Shown here: positions 47,834 to 59,588 of the stretch, in pieces
How positions within the stretch are numbered: position 1 is the first letter of the stretch
Layout of the letters: the number at the start of each line of letters is the position of its first letter
From: Bacteroidales bacterium
GTDB lineage: Bacteria > Bacteroidota > Bacteroidia > Bacteroidales > UBA932
Assembly: GCA_017561665.1 (NCBI GenBank)
Contig: JAFZBQ010000035.1
Span: 1 to 63,461 of the forward strand
Direction: 5' to 3'
DNA: 63,461 nt
Notes under the pieces: model-generated
Databases searched by the model: none
What the model saw: only the letters and a program-made list of their open reading frames with translations
What the model was told of the DNA's origin: nothing
Translations under genes and position numbers: made by a program

Positions 47834-50206
47834 ATGAAAAGACTGATTGTTGTTTTGATGATGATTATGACTGCGCTGAGCGCGGTCGCAAAGAATGACT
47901 GGAAAGGGAAAGTTGTGGACGTCAATGGCGACCCTGTGGCGTATGCAACCGTGGCGGTGCTCTCAAAGACAGATTCTACTATAGTATGTGGCGCCATGAC
48001 CCAGGTGGATGGCACTTTCAATATTGTTACCAAAGAGAATGACGGAATAATGATGGTGGCCCTGCTCGGCTACAAGACGGTTTTTTTGACGCCTGTAGAT
48101 GGCGCATTGATTACCCTTGCCGATGATTCGACGCTGCTCGAGAGCGCGGTGGCAACGGCGATTATACCAAAGACCAAACTGACCGGCGAGGGAATCCAGA
48201 CCGGTGTCCGCGGCTCCATACTTGAGAATGTCGGCACCGCGAAGGACGTGCTGTCAAAGACTCCGGGTATCGTCAAGAGTGCCAACGGAATAGAGGTGAT
48301 CGGCAAAGGTGCTCCGCTGATTTATATCAACGGTCACAAGGTCAACGACCTCAGCGAACTTGACCGTCTCCAGAGCAATGAGATCCAGAGCGTCGAGGTC
48401 ATTTCCAACCCTGGCGCGCAGTATGATGCCACCGTCAAGGCGGTGGTCCGCATCCGCACCATCCGACGTCAGGGAGAAGGTTTCGGCTTTGACCTGAATG
48501 CATCCGACGCGCAATCGCTGCGCTGGGCCAAGGGAAATGACCAGAACGCTGCGATAAATATGAATTACCGCACCGGCGGCGTGGATCTTTTTGCCGGGGT
48601 CAACTTTGCCGGAAATACTTTCCTCCAGCAAAGCTATCTGGAGAAAGCCTCTTTCGGACGAAAGGCCGGTGAAGACTGGCTGTTCGAGAACAAGGGCGAC
48701 CTGGAGGGTGTTTTTTTCGGGAAGGATGTGTATGGCAACACCGGCGTCAACTATCAGATTGCCGACAGTCACTTTGCCGGAGCAAAGGTTGAGTGGGGCC
48801 GTAAGCTGCAGAATGATGTGACCACAACCATCAACGACAATGTCTACGAAAACGGCACCTTGATTGACCGGCTGACGACTGTTTCAGATGACTCCCTGAG
48901 CGACAAACCCTCTTACAATATCGGGACAAACCTTTACTACAACGGCCTCTTTGGAGGCAAACTCGGAGTCGATGTGAACCTGGATTATTACGGAAATGCC
49001 AATAACTCAATATCTGTATCGGAAGAGGTGAGTGAAATGAGCCAGGACGCCCGGATTACCTCCGACAGCGAAAATGTCGGCCGTATGTATGCCGCCAAGG
49101 CGGTTGTCTCTTATCCCATCTGGATGGGGCAGCTGCAGGTCGGCACGGAGGAGACATTCTCCCGCCGCAGCGACGAGTATTACATCTCGGGTATCGATAT
49201 ACCTGCATCCAGGGCTTTGGTGAGGGAGGATATCTATGCAGGATTTGCGTCCTACGGTTTCATGCTTCCCAAGGCGGGTATGTTCAACGCCGGGGTGCGC
49301 TACGAATATGTGGATTATCTGTACGAGGATGCTCTTGATCCCGACAGCAATATTCCCCGCCGGTACGGCAACTGGTTCCCGACATTCTCATACGCTGGTT
49401 CCGCCGGCCCGGTGCAGTTGATGCTCAACTACAGCGCCAAGACCCGCCGTCCAAACTACGATAATCTCTCCAGTGCAATCCGCTATAACAGCCGTTACAT
49501 CTGGCAGAGCGGAAATGCCCAGCTGCAGCCGGAACTCTCCCACAATATCGGCCTTACAGCCATCTGGAAATTCGTTACGATGATGGTCAATTATACCCGC
49601 ACCGACGATGCCATCATGGCATGGTCGTCGCCCTACGGCAATGATGGAGTAGTTCTGGTAAAACCCCGCAACATTGATACACCATACCGTTATCTGGCAG
49701 CATACGTCAATCTGACGCCCACCATAGGTATCTGGACCTTGAACTACACGCTGGGTGTACAGCCGCAATGGCTCACCATAAACGCTCCCGACGCACGGGA
49801 AGAGTCGGGATACAGGGTGACAAAGTTCAATGACAAACCCATGTTCATGGGAGAACTGTTCAATACCTTCAGTTTCAAGGGCGGCTGGCAGCTTGAGTTG
49901 GGCGCTACGGTGTTGTCCAAGTGCTACACGCAGAATATCGAGCTTACCCGCGCTTACTGCGATATAACAGCTGCAATTCAGAAGACTCTGCTCAAAGACG
50001 GTTCCCTGATACTCCGACTGGAGGGTGCCGATCTGGCCGGTCTGGCCCGTCAGGATGCCAATACCGACTTTGGCAACCACACAATTGTTCAGACAAACAG
50101 GTTCGACACCCAGAAGATAAAGTTCTCTCTTCGCTACAGATTCAATACCGCCAATAGCAAGTACCGCGGAACGGGCGCCGGTACCGACACGAAGAGCCGA
50201 TTGTAG
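47834..50206 (+). CDS. TonB-receptor-like outer membrane beta-barrel protein
   Basis: 790 residues: a signal peptide (ends near SAVA), a carboxypeptidase-regulatory-like beta domain (about 22-100, GKVVDVNGDPVAYATVAVLS), a plug-like region (about 105-215, VLSKTPGIVKSANGIEV, IYINGHKVND, IQSVEVISNPGAQYDATVKAVVRI) and a long barrel ending FSLRYRFN. A short tail, KYRGTGAGTDTKSRL, closes it. This is the outer membrane barrel family related to TonB-dependent transporters; no SusD partner is adjacent. The cargo is unknown. An ECF-type promoter identical in layout to that of the sigma operon precedes it. Confidence 0.85.
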   Translation: MKRLIVVLMMIMTALSAVAKNDWKGKVVDVNGDPVAYATVAVLSKTDSTIVCGAMTQVDGTFNIVTKENDGIMMVALLGYKTVFLTPVDGALITLADDSTLLESAVATAIIPKTKLTGEGIQTGVRGSILENVGTAKDVLSKTPGIVKSANGIEVIGKGAPLIYINGHKVNDLSELDRLQSNEIQSVEVISNPGAQYDATVKAVVRIRTIRRQGEGFGFDLNASDAQSLRWAKGNDQNAAINMNYRTGGVDLFAGVNFAGNTFLQQSYLEKASFGRKAGEDWLFENKGDLEGVFFGKDVYGNTGVNYQIADSHFAGAKVEWGRKLQNDVTTTINDNVYENGTLIDRLTTVSDDSLSDKPSYNIGTNLYYNGLFGGKLGVDVNLDYYGNANNSISVSEEVSEMSQDARITSDSENVGRMYAAKAVVSYPIWMGQLQVGTEETFSRRSDEYYISGIDIPASRALVREDIYAGFASYGFMLPKAGMFNAGVRYEYVDYLYEDALDPDSNIPRRYGNWFPTFSYAGSAGPVQLMLNYSAKTRRPNYDNLSSAIRYNSRYIWQSGNAQLQPELSHNIGLTAIWKFVTMMVNYTRTDDAIMAWSSPYGNDGVVLVKPRNIDTPYRYLAAYVNLTPTIGIWTLNYTLGVQPQWLTINAPDAREESGYRVTKFNDKPMFMGELFNTFSFKGGWQLELGATVLSKCYTQNIELTRAYCDITAAIQKTLLKDGSLILRLEGADLAGLARQDANTDFGNHTIVQTNRFDTQKIKFSLRYRFNTANSKYRGTGAGTDTKSRL

Positions 50207-50230
50207 ATTTTATAATCGGGGATTATAGAC

Positions 50231-50238
50231 TATATTTG
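50231..50238 (+). promoter_or_regulatory. -7 promoter box of the M64 peptidase gene
   Basis: TATATTTG matches TAnnTTTG exactly and lies 20 nt before the ATG at 50259. Confidence 0.55.
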
Positions 50239-50258
50239 TAATCACTTTGATTCCCGAT

Positions 50259-51596
50259 ATGAAACGTTTCCCATTGATACTTTTGATGCTGCTGGCTGCT
50301 GTGCAGTCGTTTGCAGCAGGCTTTGACAGCAATTTCAAGAATTCCACCCTTCGGCTGGACTACATCCTGGCGGGCAATGCGTCCCGGCAGGATGTCTATT
50401 TACAGGAGATATGCCGCACAGGCGAGTGGGCTGGCCGCAGATATCATCTGGACAGCCTGCTGCTGGAGGGCAACGCACAGGTCTACGTGCGTTCTCTTGA
50501 GGGCGAATTGCTATATGCCCAGAGTTTCTCCACGCTCTTCCAGGAGTGGCTCACCACAGAGGAGGCTTCGCGCCTGAACAAGGCTTTCGAGTGTCCGGTG
50601 GTGATTCCAGAACCTAAGCAGAAGGTCAAGGTGGAGTTGCGCCTGAACGACCATCACCGCCGCAAAGCGGCCTCGATGGAGTTCGTGCTGGATCCGGAGG
50701 ATATACTGATACGCAAGATCGATGGCAACGGCCTGCCGTGCAAGATTCTGATGGAGGGCGGCGACCTTGACAGTCATTACGATATCGTCATTGTGGCCGA
50801 GGGCTATACTCCGGCGGAGGAGGCCAAGTTCTTTGCCGACGCCGAGCGCCTGAACAGTTTCCTGTTCATCCACAATCCATTCAAGGAACACGCTTCCCGC
50901 TTCAACGTGCGGGCGGTATTCGCCCCGTCTAAAGATGCCGGTCCCAGCCAGCCCGCCAAAGGCGACTGGAAAAATACCGCCACGGCCTCCAATTACGACA
51001 CTTTCTATACGGAGAGATATCTTACCACGTCGTCTTTGCGCAAGGTCCACGACATAATCGGCACTGTACCGTTCGAGCAGATAATCCTGCTGGTGAACAC
51101 CGAGCGTTACGGCGGCGGAGGTATCTTTAACAATATCACCCTTGGCACCGCCGACCATCCCTTTGCGCCGGTGGTGTTCGTACACGAATTCGGCCATTCA
51201 TTCGCCGGCCTTGGCGACGAGTATGACTACGGTGAGGATGATATCGAGGATCCTACTTATCCGCTCGATACCGAGCCCTGGGAGCCCAACATCACCACAA
51301 TGGTGGACTTCGCCTCAAAGTGGCAGGATATGCTCCCCGCCGGCATTCAGATTCCCACCGAGCCTGGGGCGCTGATGAAGAACTACGACCTGCGCCGCAT
51401 ATGGAACACACTGAACGACAAGCAGAAGAAGGAGATAAACTCCAAACTGGGCGTCTACGAGGGAGCCGGCTACCGCACCAAAAAGCTTTACCGTCCCGTT
51501 CAGGAGTGCCGTATGCGCATTAACGAATGCGAGGAATTCTGCCCCGTATGCTGCCGCACCATAGTGCGGATGATAGACTTCTGCACCACAAAATAA
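50259..51596 (+). CDS. Secreted M64-family metallopeptidase
   Basis: 445 residues with a signal peptide (MKRFPLILLMLLAAVQSFAA). An N-terminal M64 beta domain (about 20-130) precedes the catalytic domain with DIVIVAEGYTPAEEAKFFADA and the zinc site VFVHEFGHSFAGLGDEYD (HExxH plus downstream Asp/Glu). Cysteines near the end (CRMRINECEEFCPVC) may form disulphides. The family includes IgA-cleaving peptidases; the target here is not known. ATG 50259 was preferred over an in-frame TTG at 50247 because it opens the signal peptide. Confidence 0.88.
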   Translation: MKRFPLILLMLLAAVQSFAAGFDSNFKNSTLRLDYILAGNASRQDVYLQEICRTGEWAGRRYHLDSLLLEGNAQVYVRSLEGELLYAQSFSTLFQEWLTTEEASRLNKAFECPVVIPEPKQKVKVELRLNDHHRRKAASMEFVLDPEDILIRKIDGNGLPCKILMEGGDLDSHYDIVIVAEGYTPAEEAKFFADAERLNSFLFIHNPFKEHASRFNVRAVFAPSKDAGPSQPAKGDWKNTATASNYDTFYTERYLTTSSLRKVHDIIGTVPFEQIILLVNTERYGGGGIFNNITLGTADHPFAPVVFVHEFGHSFAGLGDEYDYGEDDIEDPTYPLDTEPWEPNITTMVDFASKWQDMLPAGIQIPTEPGALMKNYDLRRIWNTLNDKQKKEINSKLGVYEGAGYRTKKLYRPVQECRMRINECEEFCPVCCRTIVRMIDFCTTK

Positions 51597-51598
51597 CG

Positions 51599-51630
51599 CT
51601 TGACTTTTACCCCGATTCTTACTAAATTTG
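51599..51630 (+). promoter_or_regulatory. Promoter before the carbonic anhydrase gene and possibly the atp cluster
   Basis: TTG (51600-51602), 20 bp, then TAAATTTG (51623-51630), matching the Bacteroidota -33/-7 pair. The ATG at 51657 is 26 nt downstream. It overlaps the end of the M64 gene region and may drive the genes through ATP synthase. Confidence 0.6.
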
Positions 51631-51656
51631 TCGATTGGCAAAACTTAAGCTTTTCT

Positions 51657-52202
51657 ATGGCGATCGTAAGGGAATTGAACGGCGTAAAGCCCAAGTTCGG
51701 AAAGAGGTGTTTCCTGGCGGAAAACGCCGCCGTGATAGGCGACGTGGTGATGGGCGACGACTGCAGCATATGGTATAGCGCGGTGCTCCGCGGCGACGTG
51801 AATCCGATTATCATGGGCGACCGTGTCAACATTCAGGACGGCGCGGTGCTGCACACTCTGCACAAACGCAGCGTGGTGGAAATCGGCAGCGACGTTTCCG
51901 TGGGCCACAACGCGGTGATTCACGGCGCCAAGGTGGGCAACAACGTGCTGGTGGGGATGGGCGCCATTCTGATGGATAATGCCGTAATTCCGGACAACAC
52001 GATCATCGCCGCCGGCGCGGTGGTGCTCAGCAATCAGGTTTTGGAACCCGGCATCTACGCCGGCATCCCGGCCAAAAAGGTCAAGGACGGCAGCGAGGCC
52101 ATAGCCACAATGGCGCACAACAACGCCCAGGGCTATATGAAATACAAGGCCTGGTTCGACGACGGCATCGGCGGATGCTTTGATTACAGCGAAAAAGAGT
52201 AG
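51657..52202 (+). CDS. Gamma-carbonic anhydrase family protein
   Basis: 181 residues forming a left-handed beta-helix of hexapeptide repeats (AAVIGDVVMGDDCSIW, VLRGDVNPIIMG, NIQDGAVLH). The three zinc histidines are in LHTLHK and VGHNAVIHG. Trimeric members hydrate CO2; many bacterial relatives (YrdA/PaaY type) have weak or unproven activity. ATG 51657 was chosen since the promoter box lies between it and the start of the longer open frame at 51600. The next gene begins 2 nt after the stop. Confidence 0.87.
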   Translation: MAIVRELNGVKPKFGKRCFLAENAAVIGDVVMGDDCSIWYSAVLRGDVNPIIMGDRVNIQDGAVLHTLHKRSVVEIGSDVSVGHNAVIHGAKVGNNVLVGMGAILMDNAVIPDNTIIAAGAVVLSNQVLEPGIYAGIPAKKVKDGSEAIATMAHNNAQGYMKYKAWFDDGIGGCFDYSEKE

Positions 52203-52204
52203 AT

Positions 52205-54574
<2,370 letters not shown>

Positions 54575-54578
<4 letters not shown>

Positions 54579-55621
54579 CGAAACGCTTTTTCATAACCGT
54601 TCTGGCCGCCATCGTGTCGCTCGCCGTACCTCAGAGGCTATCGGCCTCGGGCGGCGAAGGGGAGGAGTTCAGCCCCAAGGAGATGGTTATGGAGCATCTT
54701 GCAGACTCGTATATCTGGGAAATCATCACCATCAAGGGGCGTGAGATAGCAATCCCGCTGCCGGTGATTGTCCGTTCTTCCACCGGCTGGCACGTATTTA
54801 TGTCGGACAAGATATGCCACGGCGGCACTTACAAGGGACTGTATCTGGCAACTGAAGGAAAATACAAGAACAAGGTTGTGGAGGATGTCGGCGGCGTTCA
54901 GAAACGCCCTTTGGACATCTCCCTGACCAAGACTGCCTGCGGTCTGATTTTCTCTCTGCTGGTGGTGCTGATACTGTTCCTGGTCACCGCCCGCGCCTAC
55001 AAGAAACGCGAAGAGGTGGACTACTGCCCCAAGGGGCTGGCCGGCCTGATGGAGTGGCTGATAGATTCTATATTGAACAATGTGATAAAGCCGTGCGTAG
55101 GGGAGAACTACCTCAAGTTCGCCCCCTATCTGCTCACCGCCTTCTTCTTCATTTTCGTAAGCAACCTGCTGGGTCTGATTCCCTTCTTCCCGGGCGGTGC
55201 CAACGTGACGGGCAACATCAGCATAACACTGTTTATGGCGCTGGCCACGATGCTGGCGGTGAACCTGTTCGGAACCAAACATTACTACAAGGAGATTTTC
55301 TGGCCCGATGTGCCTGTTTTCCTGAAGGCGATACCGCTGATGCCCATCATTGAGATGATAGGCATCATAACCAAGCCATTCGCGCTGATGATGCGTCTTT
55401 TCGCAAACATCTTCGCGGGACACTCGATTATCCTGAGCATCTGCAGCATCATTTTCGTAACCGCGCATATGGGCTTCGCCCTAAACGGAAGCATGACGGC
55501 CGTATCGGTGTTCTTTATGATATTTATGAATTTCCTGGAGTTGCTGGTGGCATTCATCCAGGCGTACGTATTTACGATGCTGTCGGCCGTGTTTATAGGC
55601 TTGGCGCAGGAAAAACATTAA
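54575..55621 (+). CDS. atpB: ATP synthase Fo subunit a
   Basis: 348 residues, longer than E. coli subunit a because of an exported N-terminal part: a signal-like segment (residues 1-27) and about 85 periplasmic residues. Transmembrane helices then begin near residue 110. The essential arginine is in TKPFALMMRLFANIFAGH. It forms the proton half-channels against the c-ring. It overlaps atpC by ATGA; a 38-nt gap precedes atpE. Confidence 0.95.
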
Positions 55622-55659
55622 GGAGATAATTAGTTATAAACCAATATTAAACAAACACT

Positions 55660-55872
55660 ATGGAATTTGCAAAACTCGCTGCCGCAATAGGTGCAGCATT
55701 GTGCGTTTTAGGAGCCGCATTCGGTATCGGTAAAATCGGTAAGGCCGCAATGGAGGCAATTGCCCGTCAGCCCGAGAGTGCCGGCAACATCCGTACATCC
55801 ATGATTATCGTGGCCGCCCTCATTGAGGGTGTGGCACTGTTCGCAGTGGTAGTCTGCTTTATGGCGCTCTAA
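55660..55872 (+). CDS. atpE: ATP synthase Fo subunit c
   Basis: 70 residues: two transmembrane helices joined by the polar loop ARQPES. The ion-binding carboxylate is Glu56 (AALIEGVALF). The Gln of helix 1 and the Ser/Thr after the Glu that mark Na+-binding c subunits are missing, so proton coupling is expected. Confidence 0.96.
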   Translation: MEFAKLAAAIGAALCVLGAAFGIGKIGKAAMEAIARQPESAGNIRTSMIIVAALIEGVALFAVVVCFMAL

Positions 55873-55890
55873 AAAAGAATCAGACAGACT

Positions 55891-56382
55891 ATGGGACTTC
55901 TGACACCATCAGGAGGTTTGCTGTTCTGGATGACGATTGCCTTTGCGGTAGTCTTCTTCATCCTTGCCAAATTCGCCTTCCCGGCCATCCTGGGCTCGGT
56001 CCGCAAGCGTGAGACCTACATCGATACGCAGTTGGACGCAGCCAAGGCGGCCGAGGTCCGCATTGCCGGACTGGAAGAGGAGGGGAAGAAGATTATCGCG
56101 GATGCCGAGCGCGAGAAGGTCACCATCCTGAAAGAGGCCGCCGCCAGCCGTGACAAAATCGTGGGCGATGCCCGAGAGACGGCTTCGCAGGAGGCGGCCC
56201 GCATCATTTCCGAGGCCAAGAAGCAGGCGAATGAAGAGAAGGATGCGATACTGGCAAGCGCCCGCGGCGAGGTGGCTATGATAGCCATGCAGATGGCCAC
56301 CAAGGTGCTGCGCGGACAGTTGGACGACGACCAGGCGCAGAAGGCGCTGCAGGAGATTCTTGCAGACGAGGTCAAAAGTTAG
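55891..56382 (+). CDS. atpF: ATP synthase Fo subunit b
   Basis: 163 residues: an N-terminal membrane helix (about 8-28, LFWMTIAFAVVFFILAKFAF) and a long charged coiled coil (about 40-135, rich in Ala/Glu/Lys), the peripheral stalk. A single b gene is present, with no b' copy. It lies 18 nt after atpE and 6 nt before atpH. Confidence 0.95.
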   Translation: MGLLTPSGGLLFWMTIAFAVVFFILAKFAFPAILGSVRKRETYIDTQLDAAKAAEVRIAGLEEEGKKIIADAEREKVTILKEAAASRDKIVGDARETASQEAARIISEAKKQANEEKDAILASARGEVAMIAMQMATKVLRGQLDDDQAQKALQEILADEVKS

Positions 56383-56388
56383 CGAGCT

Positions 56389-56934
56389 ATGAACAGCGGA
56401 CTTCTTGCAAAGCGATACGCAGCTGCGTTGGAACAGTATAGCAGCGAGTGCTCCCAGGGCGAACAGTGCCTTGGGGACGCCCGCCGCCTGCTCGCCGCAC
56501 TCCCTTCTCTGGGAGATTACCTGGGCAAACCGCTTCAGGCGCCCTCCAAGATGGAGATATTCCGCAAGGCGGTGCCGGGTATGTGCACTGCCTTCGAGAG
56601 GTTTCTCTCGCTGGTAGTGGCTCATCGCAGGGAGACGGGCCTGAGGCGGATACTGACATCGTTCATCGCAGAGTACAAGAGGGTCCGCGGTATAGTGGAC
56701 GCACGACTTACTGTGGCCTCGGAGCCGTCGGAGCAGCTTCTGGAAAGGCTGCGGAAGATGACCTTGGCCTCAGGCGAAGCCAACAGCGTGGACATCGAGG
56801 TCGAAATCGATCCCGGCATCATCGGTGGCTTCGTCTACAAGGTTGCCGACAGGCGTCTGGACGCCAGCGTAAGGCGCCAGATAAACGATTTGAAAAAAGC
56901 ATTTGAGACTAACAATAACAAGAGAATTATTTAG
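56389..56934 (+). CDS. atpH: ATP synthase F1 subunit delta
   Basis: 181 residues, matching OSCP/delta: an N-terminal helical domain (LLAKRYAAALEQYSSE) and the C-terminal IEVEIDPGIIGGFVYKVADRRLDASVRRQINDL-type ending (family signature of the last 40 residues). It links the b stalk to alpha/beta. The 6-nt gap to atpA supports one transcript. Confidence 0.94.
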   Translation: MNSGLLAKRYAAALEQYSSECSQGEQCLGDARRLLAALPSLGDYLGKPLQAPSKMEIFRKAVPGMCTAFERFLSLVVAHRRETGLRRILTSFIAEYKRVRGIVDARLTVASEPSEQLLERLRKMTLASGEANSVDIEVEIDPGIIGGFVYKVADRRLDASVRRQINDLKKAFETNNNKRII

Positions 56935-56940
56935 GTTGTT

Positions 56941-58521
56941 ATGGAAGACAGTATAAAGCCTAGCGAGATATCCAAGGTGCTGCTGGAAGAGCTGCGGCAG
57001 GTCGATCTCACCGCCAAAACAGAGGAAGTGGGAGAGGTGCTCACCGTGAGCGACGGCGTGGTCCGCATCTGGGGCCTCAATGCCGCCCAGGCCGGCGAAC
57101 TTCTGGAGTTTGAGAACGGCGAGAAGGCGGTGGTGATGAACCTCGAGGTGGACAATGTGGGAGCAGTGCTGCTGGGCCCGACCGACATCGTCAAGGAAGG
57201 CGACATTGTCAAGCGTACCTACCGCACGGCATCCATCGATGTTCGCGAGTCTATGCTCGGCAGGGTGATAACCCCTCTGGGAGAGCCTTTGGACGGCGCC
57301 GGCGAACTGACGGGTGAGAGTTTCCGCATGCCGCTGGAGCGCAAGGCGCCGGGCGTGATTTTCCGCCAACCGGTGAATGAACCGCTGCAAACCGGTATCA
57401 AGGCCATCGACTCCATGATTCCGATTGGCCGCGGCCAGCGCGAGCTGATTATCGGCGACCGCCAGACGGGCAAGACTTCCATCGCAATCGATACCATCAT
57501 CAACCAGCGGGCCGGCTTTGAAAACGGCGACCCGGTGTACTGCATCTACGTAGCCATCGGCCAGAAGGCCTCTACGGTGGCCACTACGGTAGAAACTCTG
57601 CGCGCCCACAAGGCGATGGACTACACCATAGTGATTGCCGCCACGGCGGGCGATTCCGCCGCCCTGCGCTACTACGCGCCGTTCGCCGGAGCCGCTGTGG
57701 GCGAGTATTTCCGCGATACTGGACGCCACGCGCTGGTAATCTACGACGACCTTTCCAAGCAGGCGGTGGCATACCGCGAGGTTTCGCTGATCTTGAAGCG
57801 CCCTTCCGGCCGCGAGGCATACCCGGGCGATATCTTTTACCTGCATTCAAGACTGCTGGAACGCGCTGCCAAGATCATTGCGCAGCAGGAGGTGGCCGAG
57901 ATGATGAACGACCTGCCGGATAGTATGAAGGGCCGCGTAAAGGCGGGCGGATCGCTCACCGCACTGCCGATTATTGAGACGCAGGCGGGCGACGTATCGG
58001 CCTACATTCCCACCAACGTGATTTCCATCACCGACGGCCAGATCTTCCTGGAGACCGACCTCTTCAACCAGGGCAACCGCCCCGCCATCAACGTCGGTAT
58101 CTCAGTGTCCCGTGTGGGCGGCAATGCCCAGACAAAGGCGATGAAGAAGGTGGCCGGCACCCTCAAGATAGACCAGGCGCAATACCGCGAGCTGGAGGCT
58201 TTCAGCAAGTACAGCAGCGATATGGACGCGATTTCCATGATGACGTTGGACAAGGGTCGCAAGAATACCCGTCTGCTGATTCAGCCGCTGCACGCCGTAA
58301 TGCCTGTGGAACGTCAGATCGCGGTGCTCTATTGCGGCACCAAGGCCCTTATGAAGGACATTCCACTGGATAAGGTGCCCGTCTTTGAGAAGCTCTTGAT
58401 AGAGCATCTGGCGGCCGGCGACACCTTCGAAAAGATCCGCACGGAGGGCATCACACCCCAGACGGAGTCGGCCATCCAGGCTGCAGCCTCTGCGGTTTGC
58501 TCTTCCATTTTGAATTCTTAA
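56941..58521 (+). CDS. atpA: ATP synthase F1 subunit alpha
   Basis: 526 residues, the non-catalytic nucleotide-binding subunit. The P-loop is [11 protein letters not shown], and the alpha-type [16 protein letters not shown] and [14 protein letters not shown] are present. Full length. It lies between atpH (6 nt) and atpG (12 nt). Confidence 0.97.
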   Translation: MEDSIKPSEISKVLLEELRQVDLTAKTEEVGEVLTVSDGVVRIWGLNAAQAGELLEFENGEKAVVMNLEVDNVGAVLLGPTDIVKEGDIVKRTYRTASIDVRESMLGRVITPLGEPLDGAGELTGESFRMPLERKAPGVIFRQPVNEPLQTGIKAIDSMIPIGRGQRELIIGDRQTGKTSIAIDTIINQRAGFENGDPVYCIYVAIGQKASTVATTVETLRAHKAMDYTIVIAATAGDSAALRYYAPFAGAAVGEYFRDTGRHALVIYDDLSKQAVAYREVSLILKRPSGREAYPGDIFYLHSRLLERAAKIIAQQEVAEMMNDLPDSMKGRVKAGGSLTALPIIETQAGDVSAYIPTNVISITDGQIFLETDLFNQGNRPAINVGISVSRVGGNAQTKAMKKVAGTLKIDQAQYRELEAFSKYSSDMDAISMMTLDKGRKNTRLLIQPLHAVMPVERQIAVLYCGTKALMKDIPLDKVPVFEKLLIEHLAAGDTFEKIRTEGITPQTESAIQAAASAVCSSILNS

Positions 58522-58533
58522 CAACGGCTTGAT

Positions 58534-59397
58534 ATGGCATCCCTCAAAGAAATAAAGGCCAGGATATCGTCTGTGAGCAGCACGCTCAAGATCACGCAGG
58601 CGATGAAGATGGTGGCGTCGGCCAAACTGCGCAAGGCGCAGCGGATGGTGGGTGGTCTGGATGCCTACAAGAGCGCGCTGTATGACATTCTGGCGCGCGT
58701 TTCGGCCTTCATCGGCAATTCGCCCCTGGCGGGTGCCGAGGCCTCGAAGGGTAAGGTTGCCGTAATCGTCTTCTCTTCCAACACCGCCCTTTGCGGCAGC
58801 TACAACGCCAACATCTACAAGGCGCTGAGCACCCGGGTGGCGCTATTACGCGAGGACGGCGCCGATGTCGTGATTTATCCGGTGGGAGAGAAGGTGGCCA
58901 AAATGGCGCGCAAAGCGGGCCTTGATGTCTGTGGAGATTATATCCACGCCGCCGACAGCCTCTCTTACGACGAGATGGCGACCCTGGCGCAGTTCTTTAT
59001 GGACGGCTATACTTCCGGCCGTTTTTCATGCGTGGAGCTTGTCTATATGCATTATTACAACGCCGCCCGCCAGAGCATTGCCAACCGCACCTGGTTGCCG
59101 GTTACCGGCGGTTTCGGCGGCGGAACCGGGCCTGTGGCAGAAGACGACGACCTGATTGTGGAACCTTCACCGGAAGAGGTTGTGGAGAAGTTGCTGCCTC
59201 TGGTGATGCGCACCGACCTGTATGCCACGATGCTCAGCAGCAACGCCAGCGAAAACGCCTGCCGAATGATTGCAATGCAGACCGCCAGCGACAATGCCGA
59301 GGATTTGCTTGCTCAGTTACGCCTGACATACAACAAGCAGCGCCAGCAGGATATCACCGAGGAACTTACCGACATCTCCAACGGCAAGTTGGGTTAG
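58534..59397 (+). CDS. atpG: ATP synthase F1 subunit gamma
   Basis: 287 residues, the central rotor shaft. The N-terminal helix shows ARISSVSSTLKITQAMKMVASAKLRKAQ (first 35 residues) and the C-terminal helix has SENACRMIAMQTASDNAEDL and LTYNKQRQQDITEEL. It is the last gene of the cluster. The palindromic repeat begins within about 10 nt of the stop codon and could act as a 3' end structure for the mRNA. Confidence 0.96.
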   Translation: MASLKEIKARISSVSSTLKITQAMKMVASAKLRKAQRMVGGLDAYKSALYDILARVSAFIGNSPLAGAEASKGKVAVIVFSSNTALCGSYNANIYKALSTRVALLREDGADVVIYPVGEKVAKMARKAGLDVCGDYIHAADSLSYDEMATLAQFFMDGYTSGRFSCVELVYMHYYNAARQSIANRTWLPVTGGFGGGTGPVAEDDDLIVEPSPEEVVEKLLPLVMRTDLYATMLSSNASENACRMIAMQTASDNAEDLLAQLRLTYNKQRQQDITEELTDISNGKLG

Positions 59398-59402
59398 CGG
59401 CC

Positions 59403-59452
59403 CCCGTCATGCCCGGCCGCCTTCCGTCATGCCCGGCTAGACCGGGCATCTA
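59403..59452. repeat. Partial palindromic repeat element after atpG
   Basis: The half unit CGTCATGCCCGGCC (from about 59405) is followed by a complete CGTC plus hairpin at 59429-59449: arms ATGCCCGG / CCGGGCAT with loop CTAGA. The sequence and architecture are those of the repeats inside ligA and the XRE gene. There is no T run, so it is not a classical terminator. Confidence 0.8.
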
Positions 59453-59512
59453 ATCCTGGGATGCAAATATTATCGATGCTGCGATAATTGCGATTGCGAT
59501 AACGAGTTTCAT
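59450..59512 (-). CDS. Possible 20-residue hydrophobic small protein
   Basis: An ATG-to-TAG frame encodes MKLVIAIAIIAASIIFASQD: one Lys then a single membrane helix and a short polar end. It is antisense in the gap between atpG and the WYL regulator gene. The stop codon directly abuts the palindromic repeat. No perfect -7 box was found upstream. The composition suits a tiny membrane protein or a toxin-like peptide, but chance cannot be excluded. Confidence 0.25.
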   Translation of the reverse strand: MKLVIAIAIIAASIIFASQD

Positions 59513-59552
59513 AGTTGTCTTTATTTTTGTTTTCTGAGACAAAATTCGTTAC

Positions 59553-59579
59553 TTTGTGTGCCAAATACTGACACACAAA
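59553..59579. promoter_or_regulatory. Candidate operator before the WYL regulator gene
   Basis: Perfect 8-bp inverted repeat TTTGTGTG-11 nt-CACACAAA, ending 9 nt before the ATG at 59589. A box-like TTACTTTG (59549-59556, one mismatch to TAnnTTTG) overlaps its left arm, so a bound protein would block transcription. Autorepression by the WYL protein is inferred. Confidence 0.5.
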
Positions 59580-59588
59580 AATTTTTTT

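Noticed and set aside
47834-50206. SusC-type glycan importer
   Set aside because: No SusD-like gene follows, the length (790 residues) is short for SusC, and the plug region resembles the separate OM barrel family.
55660-55872. Sodium-coupled ATP synthase
   Set aside because: Subunit c lacks the helix 1 Gln and the Ser/Thr next to Glu56 that ligand Na+.
59429-59449. Rho-independent terminator after atpG
   Set aside because: The hairpin is strong but there is no T run, and it belongs to the palindromic repeat family.
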